Part shown: positions 7,551 through 13,622 of the stretch, one piece after another
How the letters are laid out: each line of letters opens with the position of its first letter
Position numbering within the stretch: the stretch's first letter is position 1
Assembly (NCBI GenBank): GCA_003510215.1
Contig: DOKQ01000167.1
Span: 1 to 17,467, forward strand
Source: Erysipelotrichaceae bacterium
GTDB lineage: Bacteria; Bacillota_I; Bacilli_A; Erysipelotrichales; Erysipelotrichaceae
Direction of reading: 5' to 3'
DNA length: 17,467 nucleotides
Program-made: the position numbers and the translations under genes
The notes under the pieces: model-generated
The model's database searches: none
Seen by the model: the letters and a program-made list of their open reading frames with translations, nothing else
What the model was told of the DNA's origin: nothing

Positions 7551-8320
7551 AAAGAAAACGACCAGTTGAATGATATAGATAAAAAACTTACCGACACACC
7601 AAACTCAGCCATGGTTTTAAGCGCTGAGATACGTGAGGTGGCGAACCGCTGGTTTCCATCGTCGAACAGTTGCTCCTGCTGTGATTCAGCAGTAAACGCC
7701 TTGACGACACGAATCCCTGAGAAGTTATCTTCTGCCTGAGCATTAATATCCGCTACCCGACGACGCAGTTCGCGAAATGCCTTTCGGAACTTCAGGTTTT
7801 TGGATATACCTACCGCAATCATCAGTGGAACCAGTACCGTTAGAATTAACGCCAGTTTCCATTGCGTCAGATACATCATCGTAAACGATCCCACCAGAAG
7901 TACCACTGAAATCAGCAGATCTTCAGGACCGTGATGGGCAACTTCCGAAATGTCATTCAGGTCATTGACCAGACGGGACATCAGTTTACCGACCTTGATA
8001 TTATCAAAAAATCGGATGGGTAGCTGCTGAATATGAGCAAATAGTTGCTTGCGCATGGCAAATTCCATGCGAACACCTAAAATATGGCCCCAATATTCCA
8101 CGACATATTGCAATGATACGCGTATGGCGTACGCAATAAGAAGATAAAAAGACCAGCGCAAGACAAGGGTTACATTCATGGATGGAATAATCACATCAAT
8201 CATATGACTTGTAAAACGTGGGGTAATCAGATCAATGCCTGCAATAAGAATTGCAGACAGCATATCGACGAAAAGAAGTTTTCGTACGGGTTTATAATAA
8301 GCAATAAATCTACGTATCAT
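7343..8320 (-). CDS. ABC transporter, N-terminal fragment: membrane domain, frameshifted after codon 247
   Basis: This is the amino half of an ABC exporter half-transporter. From MIRRFIAYYKPVRKLLF it holds about five hydrophobic segments and the conserved stretch RMEFAMRKQLFAHIQQLPIRFF. VGKLMSRLVNDLNDISEV and AEDNFSGIRVVKAFTAE follow, typical of the type I exporter membrane domain. After S245-F246-L247 the frame runs into about 78 residues with no family resemblance (serine- and cysteine-rich), ending at 7343. An AGGAGG site supports the start at 8320. The gene follows typA by 20 bases, so it is probably co-transcribed with it. Whether this is a real inactivating mutation, a sequencing error or recoding cannot be decided here. 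Confidence 0.85.
   Translation of the reverse strand: MIRRFIAYYKPVRKLLFVDMLSAILIAGIDLITPRFTSHMIDVIIPSMNVTLVLRWSFYLLIAYAIRVSLQYVVEYWGHILGVRMEFAMRKQLFAHIQQLPIRFFDNIKVGKLMSRLVNDLNDISEVAHHGPEDLLISVVLLVGSFTMMYLTQWKLALILTVLVPLMIAVGISKNLKFRKAFRELRRRVADINAQAEDNFSGIRVVKAFTAESQQEQLFDDGNQRFATSRISALKTMAEFGVSVSFLSISFNWSFSLWEPGSLFPIRCPLADLSSFYCMCSSFSNPLTASQDSSCNTIRQWLDLNVFWKWSIHRHSQMRAIKSMI
7580..7586 (-). other. Frameshift site in the ABC transporter (T TTT TTA in frame)
   Basis: Codons 245-247 of the upstream frame read AGT TTT TTA, so the shift occurs exactly at an in-frame T TTT TTA heptamer, a classic -1 slippery sequence. A -1 slip after TTA gives ATC TAT ATC ATT CAA, the correct continuation. Equally, one T lost from a run of seven would give the same picture. 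No convincing stimulatory hairpin begins 5-9 bases downstream, and no Shine-Dalgarno-like stimulator lies about 10 bases upstream. Confidence 0.8.
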
Positions 8321-8340
8321 ACAACCTCCTACAGATTCAA

Positions 8341-10158
8341 TTAGTTATCCTGATGTTGCGCACGGAAAGCGGCTTTACGCTCATGCGGTTTCAAATGTTT
8401 TTTGCGTAAGCGAATAGCATCAGGGGTTACTTCCACCAGTTCATCATCTTCGATAAATTCCATGGCATATTCTAGGGATAAGCTTCGTGGTGGAGTTAAA
8501 CGCATCGCTTCATCCGCTCCGGTGGACCGGATGGCTGTCTGTTTCTTATTTTTTGTCGGATTGACATCCATGTCCATATCTTTGTTTGCAATACCTACAA
8601 TCATCCCTTCATACACTGGGGTTTGAGGGGTGATAAAGAAACTGCCACGTTCCTGAAGATTAAAGATGGAGTATGTCATGGCTACACCGGTTTCGGTTGA
8701 TACCATTACACCATTAAAGCGTCGGGCCAAAGGTCCAATGTACGGTCCATATTCCTTAAACTGACGGACCATGATGCCTTCACCGCGGGTATCATTGATA
8801 AACTCCTGACGATAGCCAAGCAACGCACGCGTTGCGGCGATCCAGCGCATAACAACACGGTCACCAATGGTTTCCATCGCTTCCATTTGTGCTTTGCGTA
8901 AGCTCATCTTGCTGATAATGGTTCCACTATAGTCTTCCGGAGTTGTAATAATGATTTCTTCCATCGGTTCCGATAATACACCATCGATCATTTTGGTAAT
9001 AACTTCCGCTTTGGAGACCGCAAGTTCATACCCTTCACGACGCATGTTTTCAATTAGAATCCCTAAATGCAATTCACCACGACCCGATACTTTAAATTTA
9101 TCGGCACTTTCCGTTTCTTCCACTTTCAGACCCACATTGACTTCGAGTTCTTTTTCTAGGCGAGCCTTGATATTACGTGAGGTAACATACTTGCCACTTT
9201 TACCGGCAAACGGTGAGGTATTTACTAAAAAGTTAATCGATAGGGTTGGTTCTTCAATCACAATGGCTGGAAGTGGATCGATGTGGTTGACATCACACAA
9301 GGTATCACCAATCAGAATCTCACTCATCCCACCAATTAAGACCAGATCCCCACTGGCCACTTCACGTACAGAAACACGTTTAGTTCCCTGATAGGTATAC
9401 AGCTGGGAAATCACTTGTTTTTTCGTTGAGGTTGGTGTTGCAATCATGACCTGTTGTCCCACACGCAAAACACCTCGAAGCAAACGTCCAATGCCAAGAC
9501 GTCCAATATAATCATCGTAGTCTAGAGCCGTTACCTGAAGTTGGGCAGGTTCTTCATCCCGGTCGGGATACACCCCCGCATGTTCAATGATGGTATCAAT
9601 TAATGGTTGAATCGATACACTTTCATCTTCAAGGTTGCGTTTGACCACACCTTCTTTTGCAACGCCGTAAAGAATTGGAAAGTCCAATTGTTCGTCTGTC
9701 GCATTTAATGAAAGGAATAAGTCATAGACCATGTCCACCACTTCTTCAGCTCGTGCATCTTTCTTGTCAATCTTATTAATGAGAAGGATGGGGTTTAATC
9801 CACGTTGCAATGACTTCTGCAAGACAAATCGCGTTTGTGGCATCGGGCCTTCCGAACTATCAACCAAAAGAATGACAGTGTCTACCGTGGAAATAATCCG
9901 TTCAACTTCTGATGAAAAATCAGCATGTCCCGGAGTATCTACAATATTGATCTTTACATGGTCTACTTCAATGGCACAGTTCTTCGATGTAATGGTGATG
10001 CCACGCTCACGCTCAAGATCATTGCTATCCATGACTTGTTCTACATTCATTTGGTTTTTGGCTAAGGAGCCGCTGTAGTTAAGGAAAGCATCCACGAGGG
10101 TGCTTTTCCCTGCATCGACGTGCGCAATCACGGCGATATTGACGATTTGTTTTTTCAT
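8341..10158 (-). CDS. typA: Translational GTPase TypA/BipA
   Basis: TypA is a ribosome-binding GTPase of the EF-G family, linked to ribosome assembly and stress or cold adaptation. The 605-residue length is normal. Motifs: G1 AHVDAGKST (12-20), the effector region DSNDLERERGITITSKN (44-60), G3 DTPGHAD (74-80, with the catalytic His) and G4 NKID (128-131). Domain II, EF-G-like domains III and V, and the TypA C-terminal domain follow. MDSNDLERERGIT and the ATDEQLDFPILY segment are typical of TypA rather than EF-G or LepA. G1 has DAGKS where most TypA proteins have DHGKT. I chose the ATG at 10158 for its AAGGA site. An in-frame ATG at 10281 lies inside the structured RNA and would translate through its terminator. 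The ABC transporter follows 20 bases later. Confidence 0.96.
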   Translation of the reverse strand: MKKQIVNIAVIAHVDAGKSTLVDAFLNYSGSLAKNQMNVEQVMDSNDLERERGITITSKNCAIEVDHVKINIVDTPGHADFSSEVERIISTVDTVILLVDSSEGPMPQTRFVLQKSLQRGLNPILLINKIDKKDARAEEVVDMVYDLFLSLNATDEQLDFPILYGVAKEGVVKRNLEDESVSIQPLIDTIIEHAGVYPDRDEEPAQLQVTALDYDDYIGRLGIGRLLRGVLRVGQQVMIATPTSTKKQVISQLYTYQGTKRVSVREVASGDLVLIGGMSEILIGDTLCDVNHIDPLPAIVIEEPTLSINFLVNTSPFAGKSGKYVTSRNIKARLEKELEVNVGLKVEETESADKFKVSGRGELHLGILIENMRREGYELAVSKAEVITKMIDGVLSEPMEEIIITTPEDYSGTIISKMSLRKAQMEAMETIGDRVVMRWIAATRALLGYRQEFINDTRGEGIMVRQFKEYGPYIGPLARRFNGVMVSTETGVAMTYSIFNLQERGSFFITPQTPVYEGMIVGIANKDMDMDVNPTKNKKQTAIRSTGADEAMRLTPPRSLSLEYAMEFIEDDELVEVTPDAIRLRKKHLKPHERKAAFRAQHQDN

Positions 10159-10179
10159 AAACTTCCTTCTTTCAATCTC

Positions 10180-10204
10180 AAAAAAAATACCTGCATGCAG
10201 GTAT
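10180..10204 (-). terminator. Intrinsic terminator between the structured RNA and typA
   Basis: An 18-base perfect palindrome, ATACCTGCATGCAGGTAT (10187-10204), is followed by a run of eight T residues on the minus strand. The end of the T run is only 21 bases before the typA ATG. It forms the 3' end of the upstream RNA, and typA mRNA may have to read through it. Confidence 0.85.
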
Positions 10205-10360
10205 TGTAAACCCAAAAGGCGATATGTATTCCCTGTTTGTACAGGTGGGTGTCCTGTGCCTTTTATTAGGATTCCTAACAAGGTCAGGCGTTCACACCAA
10301 GAGGCAACGTCCGGATTCCCTTATATCGAAATGTTGGAAATATATGGTTCCTTTTGGGTA
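10180..10360 (-). ncRNA. ssrS: Candidate 6S RNA (about 180 nt) upstream of typA
   Basis: 6S RNA binds housekeeping RNA polymerase holoenzyme by mimicking an open promoter. The predicted transcript starts just after an extended -10 promoter and ends at a strong terminator, giving about 180 nt, the usual 6S size. Folding by eye gives a closing stem, ACCCAAAAGG (10350-10359) with CCTTTTGGGT (10210-10219). A second 7-bp stem pairs TATTTCC with GGGAATA. A large internal bubble follows, with a small hairpin on its 3' side (CCTGT-ACAA-ACAGG, 10232-10245). An irregular apical arm then includes GGTGT (10294-10298) with ACACC (10248-10252), CCT with AGG, and CCTT with AAGG. This closing stem, bubble with 3' hairpin and long apical arm is the 6S plan, and the ACACCCACCTG string resembles 6S sequences as I remember them. 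The alternative is a cis-acting leader of typA. Confidence 0.62.
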
Positions 10361-10365
10361 TCTCA

Positions 10366-10371
10366 ATTATA
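10366..10371 (-). promoter_or_regulatory. Extended -10 promoter of the 6S-like RNA
   Basis: Minus strand TATAAT (10366-10371) is preceded by TGG, giving a TGnTATAAT extended -10. The -35 region is only T-rich (GTTTCTTTTTT). The predicted start at about 10358-10360 coincides with the first base of the closing stem. Confidence 0.7.
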
Positions 10372-10457
10372 CCATACTTCATTAAAAAAGAAACTACTTG
10401 ACATTTTCAAAAGTTGAATCTGAAAATTTAGTAAAATAACTTGAATTTTTCACAACT

Positions 10458-10787
10458 CTATCCGATAATAAATGATGACAGGCTCTTGGCAATCGAAGAA
10501 ACAAAAGAGCTGGAAGCACCCCAATCCAATTTAAGAAACATCCCCTGAGACGCACCGGTAGCCACAAGTCGTACCAGGGTTTTTTCATTGAAATTCTGTG
10601 CAATGAGTGTGCAGGTCGCCTGATTGCTCGTCCGAAAGAAATAGCGTTCAAAGATCATCACACACATCTGTTTGCCATAGGGTAATTCGTGAAACTCCAC
10701 ATGTTCAATATCCGTGATTTCAACTGCCTTCAGATGTTCCACGATTTGCTTGGGTGTAATAGAAACATAAAACTCTTTCTTATCCAT
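10458..10787 (-). CDS. DUF6054-like small protein of unknown function
   Basis: This is a 109-residue soluble protein without a signal peptide or membrane segment. The core FERYFFRTSNQATCTLIAQNF, followed by TGASQGMFLKLDWGASSSF, resembles the DUF6054 family of Bacillota (pattern E-x-Y-x-x-R-x-S-N, then G-x-x-x-G-x-x-F-x-x-x-W-G-A). The family name is from memory and no function is known to me. The start has AGGAGG five bases upstream and a strong promoter at 10822-10850, so it is monocistronic. No clear terminator follows, so transcripts could run into the 6S-like RNA region. Confidence 0.8.
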   Translation of the reverse strand: MDKKEFYVSITPKQIVEHLKAVEITDIEHVEFHELPYGKQMCVMIFERYFFRTSNQATCTLIAQNFNEKTLVRLVATGASQGMFLKLDWGASSSFVSSIAKSLSSFIIG

Positions 10788-10821
10788 GTTCTCCTCCTAA
10801 ACTTAGCCATTTAACTTTTCT

Positions 10822-10850
10822 ATCTTATCAGTTATTCCGTTACCTTTCAA
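10822..10850 (-). promoter_or_regulatory. Promoter of the DUF6054-like gene
   Basis: Minus strand: TTGAAA (10845-10850), a 17-base spacer, TAAGAT (10822-10827) preceded by TGA (extended -10). It lies directly after the terminator of the sigma/anti-sigma operon. Confidence 0.7.
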
Positions 10851-10852
10851 GC

Positions 10853-10882
10853 AAAGAAAAAGATCTGAGTAATCAGACCTTT
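10853..10882 (-). terminator. Intrinsic terminator of the sigma/anti-sigma operon
   Basis: Minus strand: AAAGGTCTGA (10873-10882), a four-base loop TTAC, TCAGATCTTT (10859-10868), then a T-rich tail. The stem is 10 bp with one G-U pair. It lies about 85 bases after the anti-sigma stop. Confidence 0.85.
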
Positions 10883-10966
10883 CTTACTGCCGATTTGGGA
10901 TTTGTGGGGATTGGGGACCCATCGGCATATATCCATAAAATCTCGATTCCATGTATTTATCAAAAC

Positions 10967-11848
10967 TTAAGGGTTTTGTCTATTGGATGGACCAGGAGCT
11001 TGTGGATTTTCAGGACGATTGTTTGTGGGTTTGTCTTCATCATCCAAACCACGATGGTTCTGATTTTCCTCACGATTCTCTTCAGTCTCACCTTCAGGTT
11101 CTTCTTCTTGAACTCGGTTGCGATTATGGACCATTCTGGAAGCTTTCTTTTCTAAAGCTTGTACATTCTTTTCCTCTTTCACAAAATCACTGACTTTAAT
11201 CCATTCATCGTCTTCTTCTACGAAACCGCGAATGACATAGAGCCCAAGAGGTACTTCTTTGCCTTCAGCCTCAAACTTTTCACGTAGTGTCGCCTTAATG
11301 ATAGCAACATGCATACCTTCCTCAAGTTCGCCCGCATGTTCAATGGCAGCCTGAATTCGTTGACCTAATGAATCTTCATACTCTTCGTCCTCATTTTCTT
11401 CATCAAGCAACACGGTAGTAACAAGTATATAGTCTTCTTCATCATCTTCAGACTGGATAAATCCTAGTTCTTTTGCTTTCGCAATTAACTCAACAATCAC
11501 ATCCTCAACAGCTAATCCGATCCAATCGGATGTATCAATGGTTAGAGCATCATCATTCACAGCTTTGATTTCGATGACATGTTTATCCTCATCCACATAG
11601 AGTTCAAAACTTGGATTGATGTCCACACTGACCATAGCATAAGCAGATACTTGTGTTGGAGCTCCGATACCTGGTGTAAACAAGATACCCATAACAAGTG
11701 CAAAGACAAGTGACAAACTCATCATCACGAAACGAAGATTTCTTGTTTGTGACCGTTTATTACGAATATGCAACTGTTGCATCATGGTTTGTTTCATATC
11801 TTCTGCATTTAGGGCATGTTCACGAATGGTTTTATTTAATTTTTTCAT
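10967..11848 (-). CDS. RsgI-like transmembrane anti-sigma factor
   Basis: This is the likely membrane-bound inhibitor of the sigma factor encoded just upstream. The 293-residue protein has a basic cytoplasmic N-terminus (1-38) and one membrane segment (about 39-62). An extracytoplasmic RsgI-type domain begins AYAMVSVDINPSFELYVDED (70-89). In RsgI proteins the Asn-Pro bond in this segment is a reported autoproteolysis site; here it is N78-P79. Acidic stretches follow (EDDEEDY, DEENEDEEYED). The tail, from about residue 235 on, is low-complexity and rich in Glu, Asn and Pro, with no sugar-binding module. The start at 11848 has GGAGG six bases upstream; the ATG at 11863 has no comparable site. 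It follows the sigma gene by 18 bases and ends before a strong terminator. No classic RsgI N-terminal domain is obvious. Confidence 0.82.
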   Translation of the reverse strand: MKKLNKTIREHALNAEDMKQTMMQQLHIRNKRSQTRNLRFVMMSLSLVFALVMGILFTPGIGAPTQVSAYAMVSVDINPSFELYVDEDKHVIEIKAVNDDALTIDTSDWIGLAVEDVIVELIAKAKELGFIQSEDDEEDYILVTTVLLDEENEDEEYEDSLGQRIQAAIEHAGELEEGMHVAIIKATLREKFEAEGKEVPLGLYVIRGFVEEDDEWIKVSDFVKEEKNVQALEKKASRMVHNRNRVQEEEPEGETEENREENQNHRGLDDEDKPTNNRPENPQAPGPSNRQNP

Positions 11849-11866
11849 ATTAACCCTCCTCACCCC

Positions 11867-12406
11867 TTATGAGTCAAATGAGTCGAAAAAAGTTTCATGT
11901 TCAATCATATTCTTCATTTTCTTCAGTGATCGGTAGTATTTGACTTTCACTGTATTCTCATTTAATCCCAGTTTCTCCCCTAGTTCCTTAAAGGTTTGGT
12001 TGAAACGGAATTTACCAATCAGGATTTTCTGTTCCATTTCACTTAACTGACGGACCATCTTCCAGAGGTGTTCAGATTCAATATGATCAAATGCCTCTTC
12101 TTCAACATCAGTGTCATCACTGACGGTTTCAATCAGGTCCTCATCAACGGAGATGATCACCGATTCCTTCGCTTTGCTTTTATAATAGGCAACACACAGA
12201 TGATTGGCAATGGTCGTCAGATACGCAGTCACATTATCCACGGTCCGATTCTTCATAATAATGGATTGGGCGTATTGGATGTAAACCTGTGAAACGATGT
12301 CCTGAGCATCCTCTAGTGTACGCACCTTGAAAAATACGTGGCGGGAAATAAGATCCACGGTTGCCTGGTAGACTGTTTCCAATTCTTCCTGATGTTTTCG
12401 TTTCAT
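11867..12406 (-). CDS. ECF-type sigma-70 family RNA polymerase sigma factor
   Basis: This 179-residue alternative sigma factor has only regions 2 and 4. Region 2 contains RTLEDAQDIVSQVYIQYAQ and NVTAYLTTIANHLCVAYYKSK (roughly 20-80). An acidic linker (about 88-107) follows, then region 4 with the helix-turn-helix QTFKELGEKLGLNENTVKVKYYRSLKKMK (split around residues 136-165). GGAGTGAT lies before the start. The neighbouring RsgI-like membrane protein is its presumed anti-sigma factor. The T-tract promoter upstream suggests it activates its own operon. The signal it responds to is unknown; the RsgI-type partner points to the cell envelope. Confidence 0.9.
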   Translation of the reverse strand: MKRKHQEELETVYQATVDLISRHVFFKVRTLEDAQDIVSQVYIQYAQSIIMKNRTVDNVTAYLTTIANHLCVAYYKSKAKESVIISVDEDLIETVSDDTDVEEEAFDHIESEHLWKMVRQLSEMEQKILIGKFRFNQTFKELGEKLGLNENTVKVKYYRSLKKMKNMIEHETFFDSFDS

Positions 12407-12424
12407 TGTATCACTCCATAGTTT

Positions 12425-12453
12425 ATGAGTGTATTTAATCTAAAAAAGTTACA
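12425..12453 (-). promoter_or_regulatory. Candidate autoregulatory ECF promoter
   Basis: Minus strand: TGTAAC (12448-12453), followed immediately by a run of six T residues, then ACTCAT (12425-12430) after a 17-base spacer. An AAC motif followed by a T-tract is typical of ECF-sigma -35 elements. The -10-like element is not the common CGTC. It lies between the HAD gene stop and the sigma start, where no good housekeeping promoter is visible. Confidence 0.45.
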
Positions 12454-12457
12454 CAAA

Positions 12458-13099
12458 TCATTCAACATATTGAAGAATTTCATTCAAAGAGGATAAAAGG
12501 ATATCCGCATCAGCCAACTCTTCCTGACTTCCATAACCATAGGCTGCCCCAAACGTTTTCATTCCATGCGTTTTACCCGCTTGAATATCATAGGCACGAT
12601 CTCCCACCATAATGAGACTTTGATTTAACTGATCCAACACTTGTTCAATCATGGCAGCCTTACTTTGATACCCATAAGCTTCCGATGCCATCAGTAAATC
12701 AAAAATCTCATCCAGTTGAAACATTGCGTTATGTGAGTTCATATAGTAGTTTTTGCAATTACTGATGAGAATCAGCTGATGTCCCTGAGCCTTCAATTGC
12801 AAAAGTGTGCTACGAGTGTGCGGATACCATTGCGAATGTCCCGAAAGAATCAGTTCTTCCATGGTTTTTGAAACCACCATCGATGCCTGCTCACGCAGAT
12901 CCTCACTGACATAAGGCACAAACTCCAACCACATATCCCTTGGATTTTTCCCTATGAAACTTGAAAAGACTTCCTCTGTAGGTATAGATATATCATATCC
13001 CTGCTCGTTTAAAAATTCAATGGCTTTACAAACTGCAGGACGATACACAAACATACTTTCATGAATCGTCCCATCATAGTCAAAGAAAATCGTTTTCAT
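12458..13099 (-). CDS. HAD-superfamily phosphatase at the end of the riboflavin operon
   Basis: This 213-residue HAD hydrolase has motif I FFDYDGT (5-11, nucleophile D7 and acid D9), motif II SN (113-114), motif III Lys147 and motif IV GDRAYD (166-171). The helical cap between motifs I and II indicates subfamily IA, like phosphoglycolate phosphatases. Its ATG overlaps the ribH stop (TAATG), so it is translated as part of the rib operon. Riboflavin synthesis needs a phosphatase acting on 5-amino-6-(5-phosphoribitylamino)uracil, a step done by HAD enzymes in other bacteria (YigB/YbjI in E. coli; YcsE, YwtE and YitU in Bacillus). Operon position makes this protein a good candidate for that step, but the substrate is inferred. 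FMN phosphatase or a general housekeeping role is possible. Confidence 0.88.
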   Translation of the reverse strand: MKTIFFDYDGTIHESMFVYRPAVCKAIEFLNEQGYDISIPTEEVFSSFIGKNPRDMWLEFVPYVSEDLREQASMVVSKTMEELILSGHSQWYPHTRSTLLQLKAQGHQLILISNCKNYYMNSHNAMFQLDEIFDLLMASEAYGYQSKAAMIEQVLDQLNQSLIMVGDRAYDIQAGKTHGMKTFGAAYGYGSQEELADADILLSSLNEILQYVE

Positions 13100-13566
13100 T
13101 ATCCTTCAATGGATATCAGCAGATTCGCCATTTCAATGGCAGTTACAGCCGCATCAAATCCTTTATTCCCTGCTTTGGTCCCAGCACGTTCAATCGCCTG
13201 CTCAATGGTATCCGTGGTTAGTACGCCAAAGATGACAGGTACGCCGGTTTCCAAAGAAACTGTCGCAACTCCTTTAGACACTTCATTAGCCACAAAATCA
13301 AAGTGAGGTGTAGATCCACGAATAACAGCACCTAAGCAAACAACACCCGCATAGTTACCCGTTTTAGCAAGCTTCGCAGCAATAAGGGGAATTTCATAAG
13401 CACCAGGTACCCAAGCCATATCAATATCCTCTTCACTTACACCATGACGGCGGAAACCATCCAATGCACCTGACACAAGTTTACCACCGATAAACTCATT
13501 AAATCGACCACATACAATCGCAAACTTCCCCTTAGGGGCAATTAAATTTCCTTCAAATGTTTTCAT
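13099..13566 (-). CDS. ribH: 6,7-dimethyl-8-ribityllumazine synthase
   Basis: RibH condenses 5-amino-6-ribitylaminouracil with 3,4-dihydroxy-2-butanone 4-phosphate to give the lumazine precursor of riboflavin. The 155-residue protein contains RFNEFI (21-26), VPGAYEIP (53-60), GAVIRGSTPHFDFV (79-92, with the conserved His88) and GVLTTDTIEQAIERAG. I prefer the ATG at 13566, eight bases after AAGGAG; another ATG at 13572 is only two bases from the same site and would add Met-Lys. It follows ribBA by about 55 bases with no terminator between, and its stop overlaps the HAD start. Confidence 0.96.
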   Translation of the reverse strand: MKTFEGNLIAPKGKFAIVCGRFNEFIGGKLVSGALDGFRRHGVSEEDIDMAWVPGAYEIPLIAAKLAKTGNYAGVVCLGAVIRGSTPHFDFVANEVSKGVATVSLETGVPVIFGVLTTDTIEQAIERAGTKAGNKGFDAAVTAIEMANLLISIEG

Positions 13567-13622
13567 TTTCATTTCTCCTTTTTTATGTTATTTTAACCAT
13601 CTTCTATATCCTGTTCTGACAT

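Noticed and set aside
8951..9391. 146-codon plus-strand open frame inside typA, and similar long frames opposite parE, ribBA and ribE
   Set aside because: They lie wholly antisense to well-identified genes, have no ribosome binding sites, and show no recognisable domains.
10159..10281. 41-residue N-terminal extension of TypA from an upstream in-frame ATG
   Set aside because: It would be translated across the structured RNA and its terminator, has no ribosome binding site, and TypA proteins begin at the MKKQIVNIAVIAHVD position.
10398..10436. TTGACA on the plus strand near 10398, with A/T-rich hexamers downstream
   Set aside because: No correctly spaced -10 and no plus-strand gene follows.
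10394..10651. 85-codon minus-strand frame overlapping the DUF6054-like gene
   Set aside because: It is out of frame with the gene that has a strong ribosome binding site and promoter, and its protein looks random.
10895..11193. Plus-strand open frames opposite the anti-sigma tail
   Set aside because: They are mirror images of the low-complexity Glu/Asn/Pro codons of the anti-sigma gene, with no ribosome binding site.
12407..12457. GTGTA...TACAC hairpin after the HAD gene as a rib operon terminator
   Set aside because: Only five pairs close a large loop and no T run follows the second arm; the T tract fits an ECF promoter better.
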